From positions 79,666 through 143,665 of the forward strand of contig NZ_CACSKD010000016.1 of the NCBI RefSeq assembly GCF_902706285.1: a stretch of 64,000 nucleotides of DNA, written 5' to 3'. The notes under the pieces are model-generated. The model was not told the DNA's origin. It saw only the letters and a program-made list of their open reading frames with translations, and did not search any database. Positions 1 through 8,174 of the stretch are shown in pieces; position 1 is the stretch's first letter, and each line of letters opens with the position of its first letter. This stretch comes from Rhizobium sp. 18055 (GTDB taxonomy: Bacteria > Pseudomonadota > Alphaproteobacteria > Rhizobiales > Rhizobiaceae). The position numbers and the translations under genes were made by a program.

Positions 1-63
1 CTGGTGCTCGGCTTGCGGTTCAAACGGGCGGTGGCCGTCCCCCGCGCAATCGAGCCTGGCTAG
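1..63 (+). CDS. C-terminal end of an unidentified protein (partial)
   Basis: The first 60 bases read as an open frame of 20 codons ending in TAG at 61-63, with a basic tail (RFKRAVAVPR). This could be the end of a protein that starts before the window, but such a short stretch can be open by chance. No family can be assigned. Confidence 0.3.
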   Translation: MVLGLRFKRAVAVPRAIEPG

Positions 64-162
64 ATCATTGTCCGGAATTCCGAACAGCCCGTGCGGATTG
101 TATCCGGTTATCGCGTGAACAAAGCTGGCCTATGTCTTGTTCATCTTAAACGGAGGCAGATC

Positions 163-1041
163 ATGTCCAATCTCGAAAAGTCCGGTACTTTCACGCTTGG
201 TGACCGCACGGTGAAGCGGCTCGGCTACGGCGCGATGCAGCTCGCCGGCAAGGGCGTTTTCGGCCCGCCAAAGGATCGCGCCGAGGCGGTCGCCGTGCTG
301 CGCGAAGCGGTGGAAAGCGGCGTCGATCATATCGATACCAGCGATTTCTACGGTCCGCATGTGACCAATCAGATCATCAGGGAGGCGCTGCATCCCTATG
401 CCGACGATCTGGTGATCGTCACCAAGATCGGCGCCACGCGCGGTGCAGATGCATCGTGGAACCCGGCCTTCTCGAGGGACGCGCTGACCAGGGCCGTTCA
501 TGACAACCTCGACAATCTCGGGCTCGACGTGATCGAGGTGGTCAATCTGCGGGCCATGTTCGATGTCCATGGTCCGGCCGAAGGATCGCTCGAAGAGCCG
601 CTGACGGCGCTTGCCGAGCTGCAGCGCCAGGGCCTGGTCAAGCATATCGGCCTGTCGAATGTCACCGCAAAGCAGATCGCCGAGGGGCGCAAGATCACCG
701 AGATCGTCTGCGTTCAGAACCAGTACAACCTTGCCCACCGCGAAGATGATGCGCTGATCGAACAGCTCGCTTCAGAAGGCACCGCCTATGTGCCGTTCTT
801 CCCGCTCGGCGGCTTCTCGCCGCTGCAGTCTTCGACGCTTTCTGAAGTTGCCGCTACGCTCGGCGCGACGCCGCTGCAGGTGGCGCTTGCCTGGCTGCTG
901 CAACGGGCGCCGAATATCCTGCTGATCCCCGGCACCTCGTCGCGCGGGCATCTCCGCGAAAATTTGGCAGTCGCCGACCTCGTCCTGCCGGTCGATGCCA
1001 TTGCCAGGCTCGACGGCGTGGCGGCTGCCAAGGCTGCCTGA
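163..1041 (+). CDS. pdxI: PdxI-like pyridoxal reductase (aldo/keto reductase)
   Basis: A 292-residue cytoplasmic aldo/keto reductase. From memory it resembles E. coli YdbC/PdxI along its whole length, including the RLGYGAMQLAG start, the SDFYGPHVTNQIIREAL segment and the FFPLGGF stretch. PdxI reduces pyridoxal to pyridoxine with NADPH in vitamin B6 salvage. Visible catalytic residues are Asp58, Tyr63 and Lys88. The usual catalytic His is replaced by Asn in VVNLR, which PdxI proteins share. The ATG at 163 is chosen because GGAGG lies at 152-156; a longer in-frame reading from 91 has no such site and an unlikely N-terminus. The gene stands alone, with an unrelated oxidoreductase following on the same strand. 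Confidence 0.85.
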   Translation: MSNLEKSGTFTLGDRTVKRLGYGAMQLAGKGVFGPPKDRAEAVAVLREAVESGVDHIDTSDFYGPHVTNQIIREALHPYADDLVIVTKIGATRGADASWNPAFSRDALTRAVHDNLDNLGLDVIEVVNLRAMFDVHGPAEGSLEEPLTALAELQRQGLVKHIGLSNVTAKQIAEGRKITEIVCVQNQYNLAHREDDALIEQLASEGTAYVPFFPLGGFSPLQSSTLSEVAATLGATPLQVALAWLLQRAPNILLIPGTSSRGHLRENLAVADLVLPVDAIARLDGVAAAKAA

Positions 1042-1215
1042 CAAGATGGTTTCAACAGGACGCACCCGCAGGGCTGGTTGCCCTGCGGGTGCGGATTGCT
1101 CGCGCAGAACTCCCGGGAGATCGCCGGCCTCTGTCTTTTTCTCTGTCCACCCTTTGGCACAACCCGCCCGGACACCTACATAGACCTGTCCTTCCAACCA
1201 CCGACAGGCCGCGCC

Positions 1216-2211
1216 ATGGTTCCCTTCTCGATCCTCGATCTTTCACCGATTGCCGAAGGCAGCACGATCACGCAATCGTTGAAGAGTTCGGCGCGGATGG
1301 CGCAGAAGGCGGAGGAATTCGGCTACAACAGGTTCTGGCTGGCCGAGCATCACGGCATGCCCGGCATCGCCAGTGCGGCAACCGCCGTCGTCATCGGCCA
1401 TGTCGGGGCGGCGACGAAGCGGATCAGGATCGGGTCGGGCGGCATCATGCTGCCGAACCACTCGCCGCTTGTCATTGCCGAGCAGTTCGGAACGCTGGAG
1501 GCGCTGTTTCCGGGGCGTGTCGATCTCGGGCTCGGGCGGGCGCCGGGAACCGACATGCGCACCGCGCAGGCGCTGCGGCGCAATCTCGATGCCGGCAGCT
1601 TTCCCAACGATGTGGTCGAGCTGCAGCAGCTGCTCGGCGCGCCGGTCGAAAACCAGGCGATCCTGGCGGTGCCGGGGATGAATTCCAATGTGCCGATCTG
1701 GCTGCTCGGCTCCAGCCTCTACAGTGCGCAGCTCGCCGGCATGCTCGGGCTGCCCTATGCCTTTGCCTCGCATTTCGCGCCGGATTCGCTGATGGAGGCG
1801 CTCGATAGCTATCGCGACCGTTTCCAGCCGTCGGCGGTGCTCGACAAGCCCTATGCGATGGTCGGCGTCATGGGCTCGGTTGCCGATACCGACGAGGAGG
1901 CCGCCTATCACTTTACCTCGGCGCAGCAGCAGTTCGTCAACCTGCGCCGCAATGTACGCGGCCAGTTCCCGCGGCCGCTTGCCGATATGGAGGGCTTCTG
2001 GTCGCCGATGGAGAAGATGACGGTGGAGCATACGCTGCGCTACGCCGTGGTCGGATCGCCGGCGACGGCGGAAGCCAAGCTCAGCGAATTCCTGCGCGAT
2101 ACGCAGGCCGACGAAGTGATTATCTCGATGCCTGTTCACGATATCGAGGCGCGGCTGAAGTCGGTCGAGCTGTTTGCCGGGCTCGGCAATTTCATGCGCG
2201 CTGCGGCTTGA
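1216..2211 (+). CDS. LLM-class flavin-dependent oxidoreductase
   Basis: A 331-residue protein of the bacterial-luciferase-like (LLM) flavin monooxygenase superfamily, resembling the YhbW group. It opens with the typical PFSILDLSPI strand and carries the WLAEHHG and GSGGIMLPNHSPL segments that line the flavin pocket in this family. Such proteins use reduced FMN or F420; in a rhizobium FMN is expected, and the substrate is unknown. The ATG at 1216 is preferred over an upstream in-frame start at 1078 because the family begins at this Val-Pro-Phe segment and the extra 46 residues have no family match. No strong ribosome binding site is visible, so the start is moderately certain. Confidence 0.82.
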   Translation: MVPFSILDLSPIAEGSTITQSLKSSARMAQKAEEFGYNRFWLAEHHGMPGIASAATAVVIGHVGAATKRIRIGSGGIMLPNHSPLVIAEQFGTLEALFPGRVDLGLGRAPGTDMRTAQALRRNLDAGSFPNDVVELQQLLGAPVENQAILAVPGMNSNVPIWLLGSSLYSAQLAGMLGLPYAFASHFAPDSLMEALDSYRDRFQPSAVLDKPYAMVGVMGSVADTDEEAAYHFTSAQQQFVNLRRNVRGQFPRPLADMEGFWSPMEKMTVEHTLRYAVVGSPATAEAKLSEFLRDTQADEVIISMPVHDIEARLKSVELFAGLGNFMRAAA

Positions 2212-2305
2212 AGACGGGCTATCTCCCCGACAGGACCAGCGACGTCTCCTAAAGATCGAGCTTTTATCAATATCAGCTCGCAGCACGCCGTGCCGCGGGG
2301 CTTGG

Positions 2306-2929
2306 CTATTTGACGGTCTCGCGGGGATAGACGCCCCAGAGGTTCGTCTGCCTGACGAAGCCTTCCAGATGATGGCCTGTTACCTCGACCTTGCACCAGT
2401 GGCCGTCGCAGCTGTCGATGGAAAGCCGGACCCGTGCAGCGAGCGACGCCAGCGTTGTCGCAGACGTCGTCGGTTCGGCGCGGATCGGGACGTTCGAGGC
2501 GATCCAGGGGCCGATGAGCGCGGTGCGCTTGCTGGAGAGCAAAGCGCGGTGCATCCAGCCGGAGACGCCGTCGCTGTCGCGGACCTGGCGCCAGTTGCCG
2601 TATTCGGCGGTGATCTCCAGCGGCAGGCCGGCGACGCGGTAGATCCACTGGGTGCCGTAATCCAGCGACGGGCCGATGCGCATGCGGGCCTCGCGCGAAC
2701 GCAGCGAGACGAAGCGCGGGACGCTGAGACCGGTTTCGCGTCCCCTCGGGCCTTTCGACAGCTGATCTGCGGCTACCGGCTTCTGCTGCAGCTGGCTGGC
2801 GGCGATCTCAGGGCAGGCGAGGGCCAGGCCGATGGCGCAGAAGGCCAGCGTTCTCTTCCAACCGCGGGCGAGGCGGGCCGGCGCCGGCCTCGCCTCGGTT
2901 TCTGCTGTGCGGGGCATTGTCCGCTGCAC
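2306..2929 (-). CDS. exported SH3-domain protein
   Basis: A 207-residue protein with a basic N-terminus, then one hydrophobic segment at about 27-45 (signal peptide or anchor), and two bacterial SH3-like repeats at about 70-130 and 140-200. Typical features are RIGPSLDYGTQWIYR, WRQVRDSDGVSGWMH, and CDGHWCKVEV. Proteins of this type in Rhizobiales are thought to bind peptidoglycan or act at the cell envelope. It lies 2 nt downstream of the IalB-like gene on the same strand, so the two are probably cotranscribed. Its exact function is not known. Confidence 0.8.
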   Translation of the reverse strand: MQRTMPRTAETEARPAPARLARGWKRTLAFCAIGLALACPEIAASQLQQKPVAADQLSKGPRGRETGLSVPRFVSLRSREARMRIGPSLDYGTQWIYRVAGLPLEITAEYGNWRQVRDSDGVSGWMHRALLSSKRTALIGPWIASNVPIRAEPTTSATTLASLAARVRLSIDSCDGHWCKVEVTGHHLEGFVRQTNLWGVYPRETVK

Positions 2930-2931
2930 GC

Positions 2932-3450
2932 TCAGTTACATTGCGCCATGCGCTTGAGGGCGGCGCTGACGCCGTTCAGCGAATAGGTGTAGCTGGTCGC
3001 CGTGCCGCGGCGCGAGACGGCATCGACCGTCATGTCGCTGCCGCCGCGCATGGAATCGATCAGGTCGGGCTCCTTGGTTTCTTCGAGAACCCAGGCGGAG
3101 GTGCCCTTGGTGAACATGGTGAATTCCTTGTCGCCGATCTGCACTTTCGCGCGCGAGCCGGGCTTCAGCTCATAGCCCATGATCGCCTGCGGCTCGAAGT
3201 TGGTGCGCGAGCCCGGTGCCTTGCCGATGACGAAATAGTTGCGACCGTGATCGACGGCAGCAGGCTGCATGGTCTTCGGCACTGTCAGGATATAGCACAC
3301 CGTCTTGCCCGATCGGTCGTAGGAATAGACGCCCCAGTCGTTGAACTGCTTGACCATGGATGGCTGTGCATGGGCTGCAGATGTGCCGGCAACGGTGCCT
3401 GAAAGCATGGCTGCGAGTGCGAAGGAGAGCGAAAGGGCTAGTTTTTTCAT
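2932..3450 (-). CDS. invasion-associated locus B (IalB) family protein
   Basis: A 172-residue secreted protein with a clear signal peptide (MKKLALSLSFALAAMLSG, cleavage after AHA near residue 28) and the IalB fold. Hallmarks are WGVYSYDRSGKTVCYI at the mature N-terminus and the conserved Cys near the C-terminus (MAQCN). IalB was named in Bartonella for a role in erythrocyte invasion. In free-living rhizobia the family is a periplasmic protein of unknown role. It is immediately followed by the SH3 protein, which suggests an envelope operon. The start has a good hydrophobic leader. Confidence 0.85.
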   Translation of the reverse strand: MKKLALSLSFALAAMLSGTVAGTSAAHAQPSMVKQFNDWGVYSYDRSGKTVCYILTVPKTMQPAAVDHGRNYFVIGKAPGSRTNFEPQAIMGYELKPGSRAKVQIGDKEFTMFTKGTSAWVLEETKEPDLIDSMRGGSDMTVDAVSRRGTATSYTYSLNGVSAALKRMAQCN

Positions 3451-3634
3451 GGGTCGATTTCCCGCCGAGAGATGTAAGTGAGGCTGGCCTTGAGGCAGAC
3501 CGGCTGGAGCGAATGCGGCGCATTCAAAGCGGGCAGGGTTACCGAGAGCTTAACAAGGGGCTGCAGTTCACGGACGTGTTACCTGATGGCGGCAGGTTGT
3601 GAGAATTGGCGCGGCTGCGCCTGTGGACAAAAAA

Positions 3635-3664
3635 AGCCGGCCGCGTTTCCGGGGCCGGCTTTTT
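3635..3664 (-). terminator. Rho-independent terminator of yebC
   Basis: An 8-bp stem AGCCGGCC/GGCCGGCT (3635-3642 with 3653-3660) with a 10-base loop. An A run lies before it at 3629-3635, which becomes the U run on the minus-strand transcript. It lies 20 nt after the yebC stop. The T run at 3661-3664 would let it work in the other direction too. Confidence 0.8.
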
Positions 3665-3683
3665 GAAACGGATAAGAGGCGGA

Positions 3684-4430
3684 TCAAGCCGAGAGCTTGG
3701 CCAGCACTTCCTCGGAGACTTCGAAGTTCGAGAAGACGTTCTGCACGTCGTCGTCGTCTTCGAGGCTGTCGATCAGCTTCAGCAGCGACTGGGCGCGTTC
3801 TTCATCGACGGGAATGTTGTTCTGGGCCCGCCAGACCGACTTGACGGTCTCGGCTTCGCCAAGCGTCGCTTCGAGCGCCTTGGAGACTTCGCCGATCGAT
3901 TCGAAGGCGCAGGTGATGTAGTGGCCTTCTTCGTCGCTCTCGACGTCGTCGGCACCGGCTTCGATCGCCGCTTCCATCATCTTGTCGGCATCGCCTGCCG
4001 ACAGCTTGTAGCCGATTTCGCCGACATGGTCGAAGGAGAAGGACACAGAGCCGGTTTCGCCCAGTGCGCCGCCGGCCTTGGTGAAGATCGAGCGGACGTT
4101 GGAGGCGGTGCGGTTGCGGTTGTCGGTCAGGGCTTCGACGATGATCGCGGTGCCGCCCGGGCCGTAGCCCTCGTAGCGCACTTCATCGTAGTTCTCGCCA
4201 TCAGCGCCGGCAGCCTTCTTGATGGCGCGGTCGATGTTGTCCTTCGGCATCGACTGGGCCTTGGCGTTCTGGATCGCCAGGCGCAGGCGCGCGTTCATCG
4301 TCGGGTCGGGAAGACCGGCCTTGGCGGCAACGGTGATTTCGCGTGCGAGCTTGGAGAACATTTTCGAACGCACGGAATCCTGACGGCCCTTGCGATGCAT
4401 GATGTTTTTAAACTGTGAATGGCCAGCCAT
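3684..4430 (-). CDS. yebC: YebC/PmpR-family transcription/translation factor
   Basis: A 248-residue member of the conserved YebC/PmpR family (Pfam Transcrip_reg). It begins with the universal MAGHSQFKNIMHRKG signature and carries the YEGYGPGG and NRTASNVR blocks. Length matches the family norm of about 240-250. Family members have been described as DNA-binding regulators and, more recently, as ribosome-associated factors that help translation of difficult proline stretches; which applies here cannot be told from sequence. The start is the Met of MAGHSQ; an in-frame ATG five codons upstream lacks family support. It has its own terminator, and the oppositely oriented neighbours suggest monocistronic transcription. 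Confidence 0.93.
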   Translation of the reverse strand: MAGHSQFKNIMHRKGRQDSVRSKMFSKLAREITVAAKAGLPDPTMNARLRLAIQNAKAQSMPKDNIDRAIKKAAGADGENYDEVRYEGYGPGGTAIIVEALTDNRNRTASNVRSIFTKAGGALGETGSVSFSFDHVGEIGYKLSAGDADKMMEAAIEAGADDVESDEEGHYITCAFESIGEVSKALEATLGEAETVKSVWRAQNNIPVDEERAQSLLKLIDSLEDDDDVQNVFSNFEVSEEVLAKLSA

Positions 4431-4542
4431 GGCACCCCTGTTCACGTCTTATTGTCGGAATGGGCCGCCTTATAGGAGCGAAACGGGGCGTGTTCAAGGG
4501 AAAAGCGGCGGATCGGGCGGGTGCCGCAAATGCTGCGCCGCG

Positions 4543-4986
4543 TCAATCGACGGTGTAGCGCCTGCGGCTGGCGAAGAAGCCGTGGGCATCGTTACGGCGG
4601 CAGGTGAGGCCGCTCTCGGCCGAGCTGCAGGTGAAGGGACCTGCGTGCCAGCGCTCGCCGTAGCCGAGCACGTTGACATCGCTGCAGCAACCGCTGTCAC
4701 CTTCCATCTCGAACAGGAAGGCCTTGCCCGAGGCCGACAGGATCAACCGGACGTGCTTCGGTTCGATGCGATCGCAGCCGAGTTCGGGGCCACCGTCGTC
4801 GGGTGTATAATCATCGCTGCCGCCCTTCGGGATAAAGGTGCAGCCGATGTTCTTCGATGGCGTCACGAAGACGATCTGGCCGTTTTCCTCTGGCATGAAG
4901 CTGCGGTCGGCGGCCAGCGCCTGCAATGCCGATGCCAGAGAAAAGGCCAGAGAAACCCCAAGGGTCAGAAAGGCTGCCATCCGCAT
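4543..4986 (-). CDS. exported DUF6636-type protein
   Basis: A 147-residue protein with a signal peptide (MRMAAFLTLGVSLAFSL..., likely cleavage after ALA near residue 25). The mature domain has the pattern FVTPSKNIGCTF, CDRIEPKH, GCCSDV, LGYGERWHAGPFTC, GLTCRRNDAHGFF and a terminal SRRRYTVD. This combination of paired cysteines and the C-terminal GHGFFxSRxxY-like motif is typical of DUF6636 proteins, whose function is unknown. The ATG at 4986 is chosen because GGGG lies six bases upstream. Alternative starts at 4998 and 4980 are possible. Neighbours give no functional clue. Confidence 0.7.
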   Translation of the reverse strand: MRMAAFLTLGVSLAFSLASALQALAADRSFMPEENGQIVFVTPSKNIGCTFIPKGGSDDYTPDDGGPELGCDRIEPKHVRLILSASGKAFLFEMEGDSGCCSDVNVLGYGERWHAGPFTCSSAESGLTCRRNDAHGFFASRRRYTVD

Positions 4987-5100
4987 GATGATCCCCATGT
5001 CCTCAGATGCTGCGGACCGTAGCATCTGCCCGCCCGCAGGGGAACAAAGCCGCCAAGCTCACGTTTCAACCACGGACCAATCGAAACAGAAGGAAGTGCT

Positions 5101-5604
5101 ATGGCTAGTTTCAACGAGGCGCGGGAACACCCGGCACGCCAGCTCTGGGATCAGGTCAACGAGATTCACGCCGGCATGCTCGGCGTCGATGGCGTCGACA
5201 TGCATATGCAGCCGATGGCGCCGCATGCCGATGAGAAGACCAACACCATCTGGTTCTACACCAAAACCGATGCCGATATCGTTCGGTCGATCAAATCAGG
5301 CGCACGGGCGCATTTCTGCGTGGTCGGCAAGGATCACGATTATCACGCCTGCCTCGCCGGCAAGATCGAGGTGCGGCCCGATCACGCAAAGATCGAGGAA
5401 TACTGGAACTCGGTGGTCTCGGCCTGGTACGAGGACGGTAAGAAGGACCCGAAGCTGACGATGCTCGCCATGCATGTCGATGACGCCGAAATCTGGGTCT
5501 CGACCGGCAGCAAGCTGAAATTCGGCTGGGAAATCGCCAAGGCGAACCTCGATGATGAGAAGATGCCCGACGTCGGCGTTCGGCAGCATCTGCAGTTCGC
5601 CTGA
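5101..5604 (+). CDS. pyridoxamine 5'-phosphate oxidase-like general stress protein
   Basis: A 167-residue split-barrel flavoprotein of the general-stress-protein-26 group (COG3871). The segments NTIWFYTKTDADIV, AHFCVVGKDHDYHACLAGKIEV and EEYWNSVVSAWYEDGKKDP are typical: FMN-binding strands followed by the W(N/S)...FxxG-type helix. Members bind FMN or FAD and are associated with stress responses, but few have a known reaction. AGAAGGAAGTGCT directly precedes the ATG, giving a good ribosome binding site. It is a single gene between unrelated neighbours. Confidence 0.82.
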   Translation: MASFNEAREHPARQLWDQVNEIHAGMLGVDGVDMHMQPMAPHADEKTNTIWFYTKTDADIVRSIKSGARAHFCVVGKDHDYHACLAGKIEVRPDHAKIEEYWNSVVSAWYEDGKKDPKLTMLAMHVDDAEIWVSTGSKLKFGWEIAKANLDDEKMPDVGVRQHLQFA

Positions 5605-5747
5605 GGTCTGAGGGGAGATGACGATAGGCTCGGGGGCGTCGGCTTCCGGGCTTTTTTTGTCGCTTCATTTTGGCTCGCAAGCGGGCGCCGGATTTGACGC
5701 AATCGAGCCGCTGGCTTATCTTCGTATTACAAATGGAGGTAAAAACG

Positions 5748-6008
5748 ATGGCCGATCGTGAACTTTCCGATCCGATTACAATGCGCCTACCTGCTGATGT
5801 GCTGTCCGAAATCGAAGAGATCGCCGGCATTTGCGATCGCAGCAGAAGCTGGGTTTTCGTCCGTGCGCTCAAATCCTACCTCGCAGCCGAAGGTCGTGAA
5901 ATCATCGAGCTGGACAGAGCCCGGCGCGATGTGGATGCCGGGCTCGGAAGCGATTTCGACGATGTGCTCGACGAGGTTGATGCCATCGCCAAGGGTGCCG
6001 TCGCGTGA
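5748..6008 (+). CDS. ParD/CopG-type ribbon-helix-helix antitoxin
   Basis: An 86-residue protein with an N-terminal ribbon-helix-helix DNA-binding fold (ITMRLPADVLSEIEEIA then SRSWVFVRALKSYL) and an acidic C-terminal tail (SDFDDVLDEVDAI) that would wrap the toxin. GGAGGT at 5731-5736 precedes the ATG at 5748, which excludes the longer reading from 5670. The stop overlaps the toxin start (GTGA at 6005-6008), so the pair is translationally coupled. As in other type II systems the complex probably represses its own promoter. Confidence 0.85.
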   Translation: MADRELSDPITMRLPADVLSEIEEIAGICDRSRSWVFVRALKSYLAAEGREIIELDRARRDVDAGLGSDFDDVLDEVDAIAKGAVA

Positions 6009-6340
6009 AGGTCATTCTCTCGCCAACAGCCAGAGAATACGTCAAGTCCGAAGCGCTATATCTGAAGTCCAAGAGCAGCAGGGCCGCTCAATCGTTTGCC
6101 GATGACCTGAAACGGCTGCGTCAGGGACTTGGTCGCTTCTCCCGAATGGGACGAGCAACGGAGGAGATGCCGGTTCCTGGCATTCTAAGGTTTGTCATGG
6201 GGCCGTATCTTGTCGATTACGAAATCAGACCGGAGGCAATCATCATTTTCTCGATCCGCCATGGCCGTGAACGGCCACCGGGTGTTGATGTCAATGTTGA
6301 TTTCGATCACGAAGAACGAGATGGCGGCGATGGCGAGTGA
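6005..6340 (+). CDS. ParE/RelE-type toxin
   Basis: A 111-residue protein of the ParE/RelE superfamily. The fold signature is seen in ILSPTAREYVKSEALYL at the N-terminus, then LRQGLGRFSRMGRATEEMPVPGILRFVMGPYLVDYEI, and the terminal strand IIIFSIRHGRERP. ParE toxins poison DNA gyrase and RelE toxins cleave mRNA; the conserved RHGRERP end is ParE-like. It starts with GTG and overlaps the antitoxin stop by four bases. The C-terminal extension (VDVNVDFDHEERDGGDGE) is longer than in most ParE proteins. The module is chromosomal and its activity is not shown. Confidence 0.82.
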   Translation: MKVILSPTAREYVKSEALYLKSKSSRAAQSFADDLKRLRQGLGRFSRMGRATEEMPVPGILRFVMGPYLVDYEIRPEAIIIFSIRHGRERPPGVDVNVDFDHEERDGGDGE

Positions 6341-6372
6341 AGAAATCCTCCTGTCGCTTTGACCGTGAACAT

Positions 6373-7233
6373 CTACTGCATCCCCTTGGCCACATAGATC
6401 AGCGGTTTCCGCGGCAGCGTCCGCATCGAGACGCTGATGCTGTTGGTCGGCGCGTAGGTGACGTCGAAATCCGGGCCGAACAGGGCGAGGAAGCTTTGTA
6501 GCGGCCTTGGCTGGTGCATCGGCAGGATCAGCGAGGAGCGCAGGCGCTTGATGATCCGGCTCATGCTGTCGGCACCCATGGTCAAGCCGCCATCGACCGG
6601 GACCATGACGATGTCGAGCCGGCCGATCTCGGTATAGTGGGCGTCGGTCAGTTCGTAATGCAGGTGGCCGAGATGGCCGATGCAGAGGCCGGCAACCTCG
6701 AAGATGAAAATCGAGTTGCCATCCGGCTGCGGCCCGCCATAGCCGCTGCGGATGTCGGTCGTGACGTTGCGGATGTAGGTGTCGCCGACGACGGTGTCGA
6801 TTTTCGCCTTTTCGCCCGGCACGTCGCTCCAGCCGTGCAGCACGGATTTGATCGCCGGGTCCGGCGTCAGCGTATAGTGCGAGGAATGTGCGCGGTTCAT
6901 CGTTGCCACCATCGGCGGCTGCGGCGTCGGATACCAGCCGCTGTAATCGGTGGCGATGGTGATGCCGCCTGGTGTTTCGATCAGGAAGGTCGAGTGGCCG
7001 ATATAGGTGAGGGTGACGGTTTCATCGGCGATGGCCGCAGATACGATCGGCGCCGGGCCGGAGAAACTGGCGAAGCTCGCCCTGGGGATGGATTGGGCGA
7101 TTGCCTGGCACTGGCTGACATTGCGGCGGGCTTCCTGGGCCTCGGCAGTGCCGGTGGCGAGCCAATCCGGCAGCAAGCCGGATAGCAGGCTCGACAGGGC
7201 CGTCATTGCGAAAACAAGAAATTGCAGCTTCAT
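6373..7233 (-). CDS. exported MBL-fold (UlaG-like) hydrolase
   Basis: A 286-residue protein with a signal peptide (about residues 1-32, ending TAEA) and a metallo-beta-lactamase fold of the UlaG/RomA type. It starts LTYIGHSTFLIETPGGITIATDYSG. The family's HxHxDH metal motif appears as RAHSSHY, which keeps two His but lacks the Asp. The later GHLGHLHYEL and LPMHQPRP segments supply further His. Metal binding may therefore be altered. The substrate is unknown. It is a single gene, convergent with the upstream toxin. Confidence 0.72.
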   Translation of the reverse strand: MKLQFLVFAMTALSSLLSGLLPDWLATGTAEAQEARRNVSQCQAIAQSIPRASFASFSGPAPIVSAAIADETVTLTYIGHSTFLIETPGGITIATDYSGWYPTPQPPMVATMNRAHSSHYTLTPDPAIKSVLHGWSDVPGEKAKIDTVVGDTYIRNVTTDIRSGYGGPQPDGNSIFIFEVAGLCIGHLGHLHYELTDAHYTEIGRLDIVMVPVDGGLTMGADSMSRIIKRLRSSLILPMHQPRPLQSFLALFGPDFDVTYAPTNSISVSMRTLPRKPLIYVAKGMQ

Positions 7234-7347
7234 GCCACGTCCCCAGCGCTCTCACTAGAGCGAAGGATGCGGCATGGGTCTTGGGCGGTCCAGATCAAAT
7301 CCGGGCCGCGATGCTCACTTTTCCGTCATGCGGATGGGGTGCCCGGT

Positions 7348-8172
7348 TTAGCGCCAGAATTCCGGGATGGTTTCGGAAAGCCTTGGTCCGAGGCGCAGCG
7401 GCGCGATCTTTTCGGCTAGACCCGTCGCATCGGAGATTTCGACGCCGACGCCGCAGATGGTGGCCGGGCCGGTGGCTGCTTCCATGCGGCCCTTCGGCAT
7501 CTTGGAGATGAACCGGTTGAGCGGCTCTTCCTTGTCCATGCCGAGCGAACTGTCGTAATCGCCGCACATGCCGGCATCCGAGAGATAGGCCGTGCCGCCA
7601 TTGAGGATCTGGTGGTCGGCTGTCGGCACATGCGTATGGGTGCCGACGACGAAGCTGGCGCGGCCATCGACGAAGTGGCCGAAGCACTGCTTCTCGCTGG
7701 TGGCTTCGGCATGGAAGTCGAAGATGATCGCGTCGGCCTGTTCCTTCAGCGGGCAGGCGGCGAGGATGGTTTCGGCCGACTTGAAGGGGTCGTCGAGCTC
7801 GGGATGCATGAAGACCCGGCCCATGATGTTGGCAACCAGGATGCGGGCGCCGTTGCGGGCGTAGAAGACGCCGGAACCCCGGCCGGGCGTACCCTGCGGA
7901 TAATTGGCCGGGCGCAGGAACTGGTCGTGGCGGCCGGCAAAGCCGACGGCTTCCTTCTGGTCCCAGACGTGATTGCCCGTGGTCACCACATCGGCGCCGG
8001 CATTGATGGTTTCGAGGAAGATGTCCTCGGTGATGCCGAAACCGCCGGCGGCGTTCTCGCCGTTGACGACGACGAAGTCGAGCTTCAGGTCCGAAATCAG
8101 GCCGGGGAGGCGGTTCCAGACCGCCGTGCGTCCGGTTTTACCGACCATGTCACCCAAAAAAAGCAGTCGCAT
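7348..8172 (-). CDS. ymdB: YmdB-family (TIGR00282) metallophosphodiesterase
   Basis: A 274-residue calcineurin-like phosphodiesterase. All family metal motifs are present in order: LFLGDMVGKTGR, VVNGENAAGGFG, TGNHVWDQKE, IFDFHAEATSEK, VVGTHTHVPTAD. B. subtilis YmdB hydrolyses cyclic nucleotides and is needed for biofilm behaviour; the alphaproteobacterial role is not defined. The Met before RLLFLGD at 8172 fits the family; a Met five codons earlier would overlap the upstream gene. It begins two bases past the stop of the 5-formyl-THF cyclo-ligase gene, so the two are clearly one transcription unit. Confidence 0.88.
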   Translation of the reverse strand: MRLLFLGDMVGKTGRTAVWNRLPGLISDLKLDFVVVNGENAAGGFGITEDIFLETINAGADVVTTGNHVWDQKEAVGFAGRHDQFLRPANYPQGTPGRGSGVFYARNGARILVANIMGRVFMHPELDDPFKSAETILAACPLKEQADAIIFDFHAEATSEKQCFGHFVDGRASFVVGTHTHVPTADHQILNGGTAYLSDAGMCGDYDSSLGMDKEEPLNRFISKMPKGRMEAATGPATICGVGVEISDATGLAEKIAPLRLGPRLSETIPEFWR

Positions 8173-8174
8173 TG

